In this document: positions 24,710 to 33,635 of the stretch, one piece after another
Layout of the letters: each line of letters opens with the position of its first letter
Position numbering within the stretch: the first letter of the stretch is position 1
Source of the DNA: Herbiconiux sp. A18JL235
GTDB lineage: Bacteria > Actinomycetota > Actinomycetes > Actinomycetales > Microbacteriaceae
DNA: 64,000 nucleotides
Assembly: GCF_040939305.1 (NCBI RefSeq)
Contig: NZ_CP162512.1
Coordinates: forward strand, 1-64,000
Reading direction: 5' to 3'
Program-made: the position numbers and the translations under genes
The notes under the pieces: model-generated
The model's input: only the letters and a program-made list of their open reading frames with translations
What the model was told of the DNA's origin: nothing
Databases searched by the model: none

Positions 24710-25192
24710 TCAGGTTCGACTGATGGATAACTTCGTCAGGTCAGGGGGATCTCGGAAATCAGACGTCCCGGCGGCTGGAATGGCGCGGCGGTTGATGATG
24801 AGCTGTCGGATCACCGAAGTCGTCGCGCTGTCGCGTATAAGCAGCGTGAGCGTCACCAGGCCACCGAGGAGCAGTGCAAGTACGCAGACCATCCCGACCA
24901 TGTCGTGAGCGGGCGAGCACTCTCCCGAGCAGACACCCTCGCTCGCCGATGCCGATGCCGACGCCGACGCTGCGTCGTGGGCCATGACGTGAGAATTTGC
25001 TCCGGGTTCAGCCTCGTGATGGGCCGTCGTCATGGCGACCGCTGAGGGCTCGCCGTGGCCGGAGGGGGTTGATGACATGGTGTGCATCGCGAGAAGCCCC
25101 ACGATCACCGCGACAACCACGCCGATCGCGAAAAGGCTCCTGTGGATGATCTCCGAGCGTGACGGGAGGTCGCGAATCCCTTCAGTAGTCAT
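24710..25192 (-). CDS. Tail-motif membrane protein C (DUF6153-like)
   Basis: 160 residues from an ATG with AGGAGGGGAG upstream. Helix 1 (about 18-38) is followed by a Met/His-rich and Cys-containing loop (MTTAHHEAEPG, CSGEC), helix 2 (about 97-118), and the tail DLTKLSISRT. It lies between copA and the DUF305 gene, so a role in extracytoplasmic copper handling is plausible. A GTG-started extension to 25219 is unlikely. Confidence 0.75.
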   Translation of the reverse strand: MTTEGIRDLPSRSEIIHRSLFAIGVVVAVIVGLLAMHTMSSTPSGHGEPSAVAMTTAHHEAEPGANSHVMAHDAASASASASASEGVCSGECSPAHDMVGMVCVLALLLGGLVTLTLLIRDSATTSVIRQLIINRRAIPAAGTSDFRDPPDLTKLSISRT

Positions 25193-25230
25193 CCGTTCTC
25201 CCCTCCTGCCACGTTGCACCGTACCGACAT

Positions 25231-27459
25231 CTACCGCGATAGCGCTGAGAACGACCTCGGGTTGAACCCGCGCAACCGCAGACTGTTCGAGACAACAAAG
25301 ATCGACGAGAGCGCCATAGCGGCCCCCGCAACCAACGGGTTCAGGAGCCCCAGCATGGCGACGGGGATGGCCGCGACGTTGTACGCGAACGCCCAGAACA
25401 GGTTGCCTTTGATGATTCCCAGGGTGCGTCGGGCAAGCCTTACCGCGTCGGCGGCCGCGACCAGGTCGTTCCGCATGATCGTGATATCCGCAGCTTCGAT
25501 GGCAGCGTCAGTTCCTGTTCCCATTGCGATGCCAAGGTCGGCTGCGGCAAGCGCTGCAGCGTCATTGATCCCGTCTCCGACCATCGCGACCGTATGTCCG
25601 CGGCCCTGGAGCTCGCGGATGACATCCAGCTTGCCCTGAGGCGTGACTCCCGACCGGATGTCGCTGATTCCCACAGCGGCCCCGACCAGGCGCGCAGCTC
25701 CCGCATTATCGCCCGTGAGAAGCACGGGGCTCAGCCCCAGCCTGCGGAACTCGGCCACAGCGGCGGCGCTTTCCGGTTTGAGGGTGTCGCCAACAAGGAT
25801 GACACCCCGGGCGATTCCGTCCCACGCCACCACAATGGCCGTCTTGCCGTCTTTCTCCGCATCGTGCTGCGCTTCGCTCAGCATTGGGTCGAGTGGGATG
25901 TTCCACTGATCTGTCAGCCAATCCGCTTTGCCGGCGACTACAAGGTGGCCGTTGACGACGGCCTGTACTCCGTGCCCGCTGTGCGCCTGAAACGCCTCCG
26001 CGGCGGGGTGATTCGATTGGCCGGCGGCGATGGCACGACCAATGGGGTGTTCGGAACCGCTTTCCGCACGTGCCGCCAGGCTCATGATCTCCGCGACGTG
26101 CTCACCAGTCGCTGCGACGGTGCCATGAACCGCCATTTGCCCCGTGGTGACCGTCCCGGTCTTGTCCAAGACGATCGTGTCGATGCGTCGGGTCTGTTCG
26201 AGCACCTGCGGGCCGCGGATCAATATCCCTAGTTGCGAGCCGCGACCGGTGCCGACGAGCAACGCAGTGGGGGTAGCCAGGCCCAGCGCACACGGGCACG
26301 CGATGATAAGCGTCGCGACCGCAGCAGTGAATGCTGCTTCTACCGAACCAGCGACCAGGAGCCAGGTGATGAAGGTGGCGATGGCAAGCCCGATGACGAT
26401 GGGCACGAAAATCCCTGAGACCCGGTCGGCAAGACGTTGAACGTCAGCTTTCCCGGTCTGGGCGTCCTCAACAAGCCGACTCAAACGCGCCAGCTCCGTG
26501 TCGGAGCCAACCCGCGTGACCTCGACCGTGAGCCGGCCGCCAACGTTTACGCTCGCGCCCACGACACGATCTCCGATGCCGACCTCGACGGGAACGGATT
26601 CGCCGGTCAGCATGCTGAGGTCGACGGCGGATGCCCCGTCGACAATGATCCCGTCCGTGGCGATCTTCTCGCCCGGTCGCACCACGAACTCATCCCCAGG
26701 AACCAGCGCGTCGACAGGAACTCGCACCTCGACACCCGCGCGGAGTTGAGCAGCATCCTTGGCGCCGAGCGTCAGAAGTGCGCGGAGGGCCGCGCCGGAG
26801 TCGCGTTTTGCGCGGGCTTCGAAATATCGTCCGGCGAGGATGAATACCGTGACCGCGGCTGCGACTTCGAGGTAGATCTCGTCACCGTGAGCGGACCCGA
26901 ACAGTGTGAAGGACATCGTCATACCGGTGGTGCCTGCGGCACCGAAAAATAGCGCGTAGAGCGACCACCCGAAGGCGGCGAGCACGCCGACGCTGATGAG
27001 CGTGTCCATGGTGGCGGCGCCGTGCCGAGCATTGACCCAGGCGGCGCGATGGAATGGCCAAGCACCCCAGACCGCGACCGGTGCGGCGAGCATCAAGGCG
27101 AGCCACTGCCAATTCGGAAACTGCAGAGCCGGAATCATTGAAAGCACGGCCACCGGCACGGTCAATGCCGCCGAGATCAGCAAACGACGCCGCAGTCTGA
27201 GCGTTTCCGTGTCTGCCTGATCGGGCTCGTCTTCGGGTCGTGGAGGTGCGGGAAGCTGCGCGCTGTAACCTGCCGCTTCGACGACTGCGATCAGCTCCTC
27301 CGCCGACAGTTCAGCGCTGGTGCGAATTCGAGCTTTCTCCGTTGCGTAGTTCACGGTGGCTTCGACTCCGGCTACCCGGTTGAGTTTGCGTTCGATTCGA
27401 TTCGCGCACGACGCACACGTCATCCCGCCGATGTCGAGTTCTACATCGGTGACAGCCAT
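25231..27459 (-). CDS. copA: CopA-type P1B copper ATPase
   Basis: 742 residues. One N-terminal HMA domain with [12 protein letters not shown], the CPC transmembrane motif ([14 protein letters not shown], about residue 390), phosphorylation site [10 protein letters not shown] (about 433), [10 protein letters not shown] and TGES. This is a P1B-1 Cu(I) exporter. Its start shares one base with the copZ stop. Together with copB it gives the plasmid two copper pumps of different type. Confidence 0.95.
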   Translation of the reverse strand: MAVTDVELDIGGMTCASCANRIERKLNRVAGVEATVNYATEKARIRTSAELSAEELIAVVEAAGYSAQLPAPPRPEDEPDQADTETLRLRRRLLISAALTVPVAVLSMIPALQFPNWQWLALMLAAPVAVWGAWPFHRAAWVNARHGAATMDTLISVGVLAAFGWSLYALFFGAAGTTGMTMSFTLFGSAHGDEIYLEVAAAVTVFILAGRYFEARAKRDSGAALRALLTLGAKDAAQLRAGVEVRVPVDALVPGDEFVVRPGEKIATDGIIVDGASAVDLSMLTGESVPVEVGIGDRVVGASVNVGGRLTVEVTRVGSDTELARLSRLVEDAQTGKADVQRLADRVSGIFVPIVIGLAIATFITWLLVAGSVEAAFTAAVATLIIACPCALGLATPTALLVGTGRGSQLGILIRGPQVLEQTRRIDTIVLDKTGTVTTGQMAVHGTVAATGEHVAEIMSLAARAESGSEHPIGRAIAAGQSNHPAAEAFQAHSGHGVQAVVNGHLVVAGKADWLTDQWNIPLDPMLSEAQHDAEKDGKTAIVVAWDGIARGVILVGDTLKPESAAAVAEFRRLGLSPVLLTGDNAGAARLVGAAVGISDIRSGVTPQGKLDVIRELQGRGHTVAMVGDGINDAAALAAADLGIAMGTGTDAAIEAADITIMRNDLVAAADAVRLARRTLGIIKGNLFWAFAYNVAAIPVAMLGLLNPLVAGAAMALSSIFVVSNSLRLRGFNPRSFSALSR

Positions 27460-27776
27460 CAGTCGGCCGTCACCACCGAGTATCCCGCTTCCTCGATCGC
27501 GGCCCGCACAGCGACAACATCGAGCGGGGAATCGCTGGATACGGTTACCCGCGACTCACCCCCGACATTCAAATCGACCGCCACGGCCGCCACCCCTTCA
27601 ACAGCAGAAACCTCTTCGGTCACGCTGGCAACGCAATGGGAACAGGTCATGCCGGCCACGAGAAACTCGGTTGCGACTTCGCCCTGCACCGCGACCGGTT
27701 CGGCATGCGAACCGGCGCCGCAGCTACAACCGCCGTTCGCGTCGGTGAGACCCAAATCGTTGATAGTGCTGTGCAT
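27459..27776 (-). CDS. copZ: CopZ-like copper chaperone with N-terminal Cys cluster
   Basis: 105 residues. The C-terminal HMA domain carries [12 protein letters not shown] (CxxC) and delivers Cu(I) to CopA. The unusual N-terminal ~35 residues contain CSCGAGSH, a second metal-binding-like cluster. It overlaps copA by one base. Two CsoR-type dyads lie upstream. Confidence 0.9.
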   Translation of the reverse strand: MHSTINDLGLTDANGGCSCGAGSHAEPVAVQGEVATEFLVAGMTCSHCVASVTEEVSAVEGVAAVAVDLNVGGESRVTVSSDSPLDVVAVRAAIEEAGYSVVTAD

Positions 27777-27826
27777 GATGCTCCTCGATTTTGCTTGGGG
27801 CTCCTACCGGACCGTTTCGTGCGGAG

Positions 27827-27866
27827 TACCCCCTTGGGGTATTTAGCGTATACCCCCTACTGGTAT
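27827..27866. promoter_or_regulatory. Tandem CsoR-type operators upstream of copZ-copA
   Basis: TACCCCCTTGGGGTA (27827-27841) and ATACCCCCTACTGGTAT (27850-27866) are G/C-tract dyads of CsoR type about 50-90 bp before the leftward copZ start. They match the site before copB and should bring both copper operons under the same repressor. Confidence 0.7.
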
Positions 27867-27886
27867 CAAGCAAGCACAAGTACCCG

Positions 27887-29263
27887 CTACGCGGTGACTC
27901 GGCGGAACTCACGGCTCCAGTCTTGGGCGGCGACCTGCACCGCGTCCCACGGCGAACCAAGTGGGGGCGTGTAGGAGAGGTCGAGGTCGCTCATGGAATC
28001 CACGGTCATGCCGTGGTGCAGCGCGATGGCGTAGGTGTCGACGCGCTTGGCGATCTCCGCTCCTCGGGCGCCGACGAGCTGCGCACCGAGCAGCAGCCCG
28101 GAGTCGGTGTCGCCGGTGATGCGGATGCTGAGCGGTTTCGCGCCCGGGTAGTAGGCCTTGTGGTCGTCCGCGATTGCCGTGACGCTCAGGGGTGCGTGCC
28201 CGGCCGTAACGGCCTCGTGGTCGCGGAGCCCGGTGCGGGCGGCGACGAGGTCGAAGACCTTCACGACCTGGGTGCCGAGGCTGCCGGCGAACCGGGCATC
28301 GCCGCCGATCGCGTTCTCGCCGGCCACCCTGCCCTGCTTGTGCGCGGTCGTGCCAAGAGGCAGGTAGGTGACGCCGAGGAGGCGGTGGTGGGTGACCACG
28401 CCGTCGCCCGCTGCCCAGACGTGGGGCAGTCCGGTGCGCATCTGCTCGTCGACGACGACCGCTCCCCCGGCCCCCGTGCTCGCACCCGCCTCCGTGAGGA
28501 GACTCGTGTTAGGGCGCACGCCGACGACTACGAGCACGAGGGCGGCTGTGCGGGCGAACTCGGTGCCGTCCCGTTGGCCGGTGACGGTGAGGCCGGCGGC
28601 GGTGCGGGTGATCTGCTGGACGCGGGTGCCGGTGACGACGTCGACGCCGTGGCGGGTGAGTTCGTCGTGGACGAGGGAGCCGAGTTCGGGGTCGAGAGTG
28701 GAGAGCACTTCGGGGCCGCGCTGGAGCTGGGTGACCTGGAGGCCGCGGACGGTGAGGGCTTCGGCCATTTCAAGGCCGACGTAGCCGGCGCCGACGATGA
28801 TCGCGGTTTCGGGCTGGTGTTCGTCGAGGTAGCGCTCGAGCGCGAAGGTGTCGCCCATGGAGTGCAGCACGTGCACGCCGTCGTCAGGGCCGAGCCCACT
28901 GGCTTCGATGCCGGCCGTCGACGGGGATGCCCCGGTGCCGACCATCAGCTCGTCGTAGGCGATCGTCGATTCCTGCCCGTTCGCGTCGCGGACGGTGAGC
29001 TGCTGCCCGGCGACGTCGATGCTCGTGGCGAGGGTGTCGAGGCGCAGCTGCATTCCGGTCGCTTCGAGGTCCGCGTGGGTGCGGTGGGCGAGCGACTGCC
29101 ACGGGTTGACCTCGCGGGAGAAGTAGTAGGGGATGCCGCAGATGGAGAAGTTCGGGTAGGAGTCTGCGACGACGACGGTCACGTCGACGGAGGGGTCGAG
29201 TTCGCGGGCGCGGAGTGCGGTGGAGATTCCGGCGTCGCTTCCGCCGATCGCTACAAGATGCAT
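27887..29263 (-). CDS. FAD/NAD-dependent disulfide oxidoreductase (CoA-disulfide-reductase-like)
   Basis: 458 residues. The FAD motif at the N-terminus (AIGGSDAGIS), a conserved Cys in NFSICGIPYY (about residue 43), the NAD-binding GAGYVGLEMAEAL and the C-terminal AYAIALHHGMT-like region match the CoADR/Nox subgroup. In arsenic loci such enzymes probably keep thiols reduced or transform arsenicals; the substrate is not known. It is followed on the same strand's upstream side by the aquaporin gene. Confidence 0.8.
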   Translation of the reverse strand: MHLVAIGGSDAGISTALRARELDPSVDVTVVVADSYPNFSICGIPYYFSREVNPWQSLAHRTHADLEATGMQLRLDTLATSIDVAGQQLTVRDANGQESTIAYDELMVGTGASPSTAGIEASGLGPDDGVHVLHSMGDTFALERYLDEHQPETAIIVGAGYVGLEMAEALTVRGLQVTQLQRGPEVLSTLDPELGSLVHDELTRHGVDVVTGTRVQQITRTAAGLTVTGQRDGTEFARTAALVLVVVGVRPNTSLLTEAGASTGAGGAVVVDEQMRTGLPHVWAAGDGVVTHHRLLGVTYLPLGTTAHKQGRVAGENAIGGDARFAGSLGTQVVKVFDLVAARTGLRDHEAVTAGHAPLSVTAIADDHKAYYPGAKPLSIRITGDTDSGLLLGAQLVGARGAEIAKRVDTYAIALHHGMTVDSMSDLDLSYTPPLGSPWDAVQVAAQDWSREFRRVTA

Positions 29264-29290
29264 GAGGGCGTGCCTTTCATAGGGGCTGGA

Positions 29291-30043
29291 TCAGTGGGCT
29301 TCGACAGGTTGAGGGACCACGACGTCGCCCGCCGTGCGGGCGGCGGGCGGGTAGAGCACGAGCAGCAGGCCGAGGCCGAGGGCGGCGCCGACGAGCTGGG
29401 CGAGGATGAACGGGGCGACGGATGCGGGGGCGATGCCGGCGAAGGTGTCGGTGAACGTGCGGGCGATCGTCACGGCAGGGTTCGCGAACGACGTCGAGCT
29501 GGTGAACCAGTACGCCGCCCCGATGTACGCGCCGACCGCGGCCGCGGTGACCGCACCCTTCCCGGTGCGGGCGAGCGCGAAGATCAGCAGCACCAGGCCC
29601 GCCGTAGCCACGACTTCCCCGACCAGGTGCCCGCCGGATGCCCGATCAGTGGTCGAGAGTGCCGGGGCGACGTCGAACATGACTCCGGCCAGCAGGGTGC
29701 CGGCGATGCCGCCCGCGATCTGCGCGAGCAGGTACGGGCCGAGGTCGCGGCCCGGGAGGCCGTGGCCACGACGGCCGATGAGCCAATCCGCGATCGACAC
29801 GACCGGGTTGAAGTGCGCCCCTGACACCGGGCCGAGCATCAGGATCAGCACCGCCAGGCCGAGCGCGGTGGCGATGCTGTTCTCCAGCAGTTGCAAGCCG
29901 ACGTCGCCGGCCGAGAGCTGCTGCGCCGCGATCCCGGAGCCCACGACGACCGTCACGAGCAGGCCGGTGCCGACGAATTCAGCGATCACCCGGCGCGCCA
30001 GATGCGGGCGGGACAGCTCGGGGTGAGGGTGTGGGATCTTCAT
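29291..30043 (-). CDS. Aquaporin/aquaglyceroporin of the arsenic locus (AqpS-like)
   Basis: 250 residues with six transmembrane helices and the two pore motifs GAHFNPVVSIADWL (NPV variant of NPA) and SFANPAVTIARTF. MIP channels conduct arsenite; in some bacteria AqpS in an ars operon removes As(III) down its gradient after arsenate reduction. This is the only channel or pump in the arsenic locus. It is divergent from the ArsR-phosphatase fusion, with a shared operator. GAD-M start at 30043. Confidence 0.85.
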   Translation of the reverse strand: MKIPHPHPELSRPHLARRVIAEFVGTGLLVTVVVGSGIAAQQLSAGDVGLQLLENSIATALGLAVLILMLGPVSGAHFNPVVSIADWLIGRRGHGLPGRDLGPYLLAQIAGGIAGTLLAGVMFDVAPALSTTDRASGGHLVGEVVATAGLVLLIFALARTGKGAVTAAAVGAYIGAAYWFTSSTSFANPAVTIARTFTDTFAGIAPASVAPFILAQLVGAALGLGLLLVLYPPAARTAGDVVVPQPVEAH

Positions 30044-30055
30044 GTCGGCCCCATC

Positions 30056-30082
30056 TTGACTCGAACCAACTAGTTCAGTCAA
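30056..30082. promoter_or_regulatory. ArsR-type operator between aquaporin and arsR fusion
   Basis: TTGACT-C-GAAC (30056-30066) and GTTCAGTCAA (30073-30082) form an inverted repeat with a one-base offset between the divergent genes, the normal placement of an ArsR/SmtB binding site. Confidence 0.6.
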
Positions 30083-30092
30083 GATTGAAACA

Positions 30093-30767
30093 ATGAACAT
30101 TGAACGAAGTGAAGAGTTGGAGCGGCGGGCAGCAAAGCACGCCGCGCTCAGCGAGCCGGCACGGCTGCGCATCGTCGACCTGCTCACGCTGGGCGACCTC
30201 TCCCCCACCGAAATCCAGGTCGCGCTCGGCATCCGCTCGAACCTCATCACTCATCATCTGAACGCCCTGGAGGCGGTCGGCATGATCGCCCGGACCCGAT
30301 CGGAGGCCGACAAGCGGCGCTCCTACGTGCACCTGACCGACACCGCACTCGACGGGCTCACCCCGGGCGCAGTGGGCCGCGCCGACCGGGTGGTGTTCGT
30401 CTGCACCGCGAACTCCGCCCGATCGCAGCTCGCGGCCGCGCTCTGGGAGCAGCAATCGGCCATCCCGGCCACGTCCGGGGGTACGCATCCGGCCGAGCAA
30501 ATCGACGCAGGCGCGATCGCCGCCGCTCGCCGTCACGACCTCACTCTCGCGGATGTGCGACCGCGCATCCTCGCTGATGTGCTCACGGACACCGATTTCG
30601 TTGTCACCGTCTGCGATAACGCTCATGAAGAGTTGGGCGTGACCGGGAACCTCCACTGGTCGATCCCGGACCCGGTTCGGATCGGCACCGTTGCCGCGTT
30701 CGACACCGCTTACGCCGAGCTGCAACGACGCATCTCGGACCTCGCTCCGCGGCTCGCCGCATCCTGA
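30093..30767 (+). CDS. ArsR repressor fused to low-molecular-weight phosphatase (arsenate reductase)
   Basis: 224 residues. Residues 1-88 are an ArsR-type winged helix (LSEPARLRIVDLL, SNLITHHLNALEAVGM). Residues ~97-224 are an LMW-PTP fold with the CX5R loop FVCTANSARSQ and the general acid in SIPDP. The fusion joins the arsenite sensor and arsenate reductase in one chain, a known but uncommon actinobacterial arrangement. It should repress the divergent operator. Confidence 0.85.
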   Translation: MNIERSEELERRAAKHAALSEPARLRIVDLLTLGDLSPTEIQVALGIRSNLITHHLNALEAVGMIARTRSEADKRRSYVHLTDTALDGLTPGAVGRADRVVFVCTANSARSQLAAALWEQQSAIPATSGGTHPAEQIDAGAIAAARRHDLTLADVRPRILADVLTDTDFVVTVCDNAHEELGVTGNLHWSIPDPVRIGTVAAFDTAYAELQRRISDLAPRLAAS

Positions 30768-30780
30768 AAGGGAGCACCCC

Positions 30781-31437
30781 ATGAATCCCGCCATCACCCT
30801 CGATCAGCAGTACGCGTTAAAGACCGCGGCCACCCGCCTCGAACGCGAGTTCGCCGGCACCTTCAACGTGGAGACGATCGAACGGTTCCTGCATTCCTCC
30901 TACGACCAGTTCGCGGGACGTGCGAAAGTCACCACGTTCTTGCCGCTGCTGGCCGAGAAGTTCGCCCGCCAACGGCTGAGCGCCCTCGCCCGAGTCGAGG
31001 GAAAGCACCTCGACGGCAAACCCACCGTGCTGTTCCTCTGCATCCACAACGCCGGCCGCTCCCAGATGGCCCTCGGGTTCTTCGAGCACTACGCCGGCGA
31101 GAACGCGGTCGCCTGGTCGGGTGGTTCAGAACCGGGCGACCAGGTGAACGGTGAAGCGATCGCCGTGATGACCGAGCGCGGTATCGACATCTCGAACGAG
31201 TACCCGAAGCCGTGGACGGATGAGGTCGTGCGCGCCGCAGACGTCGTGATCACGATGGGCTGCGGCGACGCCTGCCCGATCTTCCCCGGGAAACGCTACG
31301 AGGAATGGGTGCTCGACGACCCGGCCGGGTTGACCGCCACGGATATCCGGCCGATTCGCGACGAGATCGAGCGCCGCGTCCTCGCCCTGCTCGACGAGCT
31401 ACACGTCGCCCCTCGCTTCACCAGCTCACACGCCTGA
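30781..31437 (+). CDS. arsC: Arsenate reductase with N-terminal helical domain
   Basis: 218 residues. An N-terminal ~75-residue three-helix domain (ATRLEREFAGTFNVETIERF) precedes the LMW-PTP catalytic loop FLCIHNAGRSQMA (CX5R). This matches the C. glutamicum ArsC1-type mycothiol/mycoredoxin-dependent reductases, where the N-terminal helices mediate dimerisation. GAAAGGGAG precedes the ATG. It is second in the rightward ars operon. Confidence 0.88.
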   Translation: MNPAITLDQQYALKTAATRLEREFAGTFNVETIERFLHSSYDQFAGRAKVTTFLPLLAEKFARQRLSALARVEGKHLDGKPTVLFLCIHNAGRSQMALGFFEHYAGENAVAWSGGSEPGDQVNGEAIAVMTERGIDISNEYPKPWTDEVVRAADVVITMGCGDACPIFPGKRYEEWVLDDPAGLTATDIRPIRDEIERRVLALLDELHVAPRFTSSHA

Positions 31438-31465
31438 CCATCCGAACGACTACTGAAAGCGATCC

Positions 31466-31861
31466 ATGACCGCCACCCCCACCGTCCTGTTCATCTGCCA
31501 GCACAACGCCGGCCGCTCCCAGCTCGGGGCCGCGCTCCTCGACCACCTGGCCGGCGACCGGTTCACCGCGACCTCGGCCGGGCTCTCGCCCGCCGACGAG
31601 GTGAACCCGGCCGTGGCCGCAACGGTCGCTGAGCTGGGTGTCGATATCTCGGGGAACGTGCCCCGCGCGGTCACGACCGCGGACCTCGACGAGGCCGACA
31701 TTGTGGTGCTGATGAAGCCAGGACTCGCCCTGCCGTCGACGCCGCGCGGCGAGGTGCTGGAGTGGTCGTTCCCGAACCCGGAGGCATGGGACGCCGAGGC
31801 GGTGCGGCCGCTGCGCGAGGCCGCGGCCGCGCAGATTCAGTCGACGCTCCTGGCCCGCTAG
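31466..31861 (+). CDS. arsC: Arsenate reductase, LMW-PTP type, short form
   Basis: 131 residues. The catalytic loop FICQHNAGRSQLG (CX5R) and a conserved SFPNPE acid loop are present, without the N-terminal helical domain. It is the third LMW-PTP catalytic domain in consecutive genes. It probably reduces arsenate with mycothiol; redundancy or different thiol partners are possible. Confidence 0.85.
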   Translation: MTATPTVLFICQHNAGRSQLGAALLDHLAGDRFTATSAGLSPADEVNPAVAATVAELGVDISGNVPRAVTTADLDEADIVVLMKPGLALPSTPRGEVLEWSFPNPEAWDAEAVRPLREAAAAQIQSTLLAR

Positions 31862-31872
31862 ACCCCGACCGG

Positions 31873-33198
31873 CTAGACCGAGGCGGGGGCGCGGCCGATC
31901 TGGATCAGCGGCTGCTCCGGGAGCGCGCAGCAGCTCCCTCCGATCGCGGTCCCGGTCGAGTCGAACAGGCCCGCTCCCCCGCACACGCCGGTGTCGGGCA
32001 GCACCAGCTCGACCCGGGCCGCGGCCTCGTGATCGCCCGCGAGCTCCGCGACGACGGAACGAACCTGCTCGTAGCCGGTCATCGCCAGGAACGTCGGTGC
32101 GCGCCCGTAGGACTTCGCGCCGACCAGGTAGAAGTTCGGCTCCGGCTGGGCGAGATCGGCGGCGCCGGTCGCGGCGACCGAGCCGCAGGAGTGCAGGTTG
32201 GGGTCGACCTCGGCCGCGATCCGCACCGGCGCCTGCAACGTCGCGTCCAGCTCCAGTCGCAGCTCCGACAGGAACGACAGATCGGGCCGGAACCCGGTCA
32301 GAACGGCGACGTGATCGGCGGCGGGCAGGGTGCGGCCGTCCTCGCTGGTGAGCAGCACCCGGTCACCGTCCCGGGCGATCTTCTCGACCCGGAACCCGGT
32401 CACCAGGTCGATCAAGCCGGCATCGACGAACTCTTTCGCGGTGATGCCGAGCTGGCCGCGGGCGGGCAGCTCGTCGGCCTCTCCCCCGCCGAAGGTGTTG
32501 CCGACCGTCCCGCGGCGCAGCACCCAGGTGACTTTCGTCGACGGGTCGCGGCGCGCGATCCGGCCGAGCGCGATCACGGCCGTCACGGCCGAGTGCCCCG
32601 ACCCGACGACGACGCTGTGCGTGCCCTCGTACTTCGTACGGCTCCGGTAGTCCGGGATGCGGTACTCCAGCAGCTCCGCGGCCGCACGCTCCCCGAGCGC
32701 AGGCAGGCCGTCGGCGCCGGCCGGGTTCGGCGCCGACCAGGTGCCGGAGGCGTCGATCACCGCACGCGCATCGACCCGATACTCGGTGCCGTCGACGGCT
32801 TCGACGTGCACAGTGAAGGGCTGCTCCGCCCGTCCCGCGTCGACCAGGCGGTCACGGCCGCGCCGGGAGACACCGACGACACGGGCGCCGTAGCGGATAC
32901 GGTCGCCCAGCTCGGCGGCGAGCGGGGCGAGGTAGCCGCTGATCCATTGCACGCCCGTCGGGTAGCCGGTCGTCGGCGCTTCCCAGCCGGTGGGCTCGAG
33001 CAGCCGGGCCGCGGCCTTGTCGACCAGCTCGCTCCACTCCGAGAACAACCGCACATGCCCCCACTCGGACACGGCGGCCGCGGCGCTCTCGCCGGCCTCG
33101 AACACCAGCACCGGCTGGTCGCGCTCGACCAGGTGGGCCGCAGCAGCCAATCCCTGGGGGCCGGCACCGATCACGACGACTGGTAGTTCGTTCCGCAC
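31873..33198 (-). CDS. Arsenic-locus flavin monooxygenase-like protein (ArsO-type)
   Basis: 441 residues from a GTG with GAGGAG six bases upstream. FAD motif VVVIGAGPQGLAAA, NADPH motif VVVGSGHSAVTA and a C-terminal region with CCALPEQP match the single-component flavin monooxygenases found in ars operons and called ArsO. The activity is unproven. It is divergent from the second arsR. Confidence 0.75.
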   Translation of the reverse strand: MRNELPVVVIGAGPQGLAAAAHLVERDQPVLVFEAGESAAAAVSEWGHVRLFSEWSELVDKAAARLLEPTGWEAPTTGYPTGVQWISGYLAPLAAELGDRIRYGARVVGVSRRGRDRLVDAGRAEQPFTVHVEAVDGTEYRVDARAVIDASGTWSAPNPAGADGLPALGERAAAELLEYRIPDYRSRTKYEGTHSVVVGSGHSAVTAVIALGRIARRDPSTKVTWVLRRGTVGNTFGGGEADELPARGQLGITAKEFVDAGLIDLVTGFRVEKIARDGDRVLLTSEDGRTLPAADHVAVLTGFRPDLSFLSELRLELDATLQAPVRIAAEVDPNLHSCGSVAATGAADLAQPEPNFYLVGAKSYGRAPTFLAMTGYEQVRSVVAELAGDHEAAARVELVLPDTGVCGGAGLFDSTGTAIGGSCCALPEQPLIQIGRAPASV

Positions 33199-33228
33199 CG
33201 TCAACTCCTCACACATCGACAAACCTCA

Positions 33229-33252
33229 ATGCATCGAGATTGGTCGATGCAT
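33229..33252. promoter_or_regulatory. Inverted repeat between flavin monooxygenase and arsR
   Basis: ATGCATCGA (33229-33237) and TCGATGCAT (33244-33252) are perfect 9-bp arms with a 6-bp spacer in the divergent promoter region. This fits an ArsR dimer site controlling both directions. Confidence 0.65.
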
Positions 33253-33287
33253 CGACAGATGTCAATACGACGTGCGAGAATCGGACT

Positions 33288-33635
33288 ATGACGATCGCTC
33301 TGCCCCTTCTGGCCACGGATGCGGCCGCGTGCTGCACGCCCGTCACCGGCGGGGTGCTCACGGCCGAGGAAGCCGAGCGCATCGCCCGCACCTTTAAGGC
33401 GCTCGGTGACCCGACCCGGGTGCGCCTGCTGTCGCTGATCGCGGCGAGCGAGGGCGGGGAGGCGTGCATCTGCGACCTCACCGAGCCCGTCGGACTGTCG
33501 CAGCCGACCGTGTCGCATCACATGAAACAACTCGTCGACGCCGGCCTCGCCGTGCGCGAGCAGCGCGGCCGCTGGGCCTACTACCGCGTCGTCGACGACG
33601 CCCTCGACCGAGCGGCCCAAGCCCTCCGCCCATGA
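33288..33635 (+). CDS. arsR: ArsR-family arsenite repressor
   Basis: 115 residues starting MTIALPLLATDAAACCTPVT. The winged helix has LGDPTRVRLLSLIA and SQPTVSHHMKQLVDAG. The Cys pair near the N-terminus (CC) and the Cys in EACICDL match the C. glutamicum-type As(III) site (Cys15/16/55), which differs from the E. coli CxC site. The start is chosen after GAGAATCGG. It overlaps the next gene by ATGA. Confidence 0.9.
   Translation: MTIALPLLATDAAACCTPVTGGVLTAEEAERIARTFKALGDPTRVRLLSLIAASEGGEACICDLTEPVGLSQPTVSHHMKQLVDAGLAVREQRGRWAYYRVVDDALDRAAQALRP

Noticed and set aside
27791..29824. 677-codon rightward frame opposite the oxidoreductase and aquaporin
   Set aside because: Antisense shadow in GC-rich DNA; the opposite strand encodes two proteins with clear family motifs.
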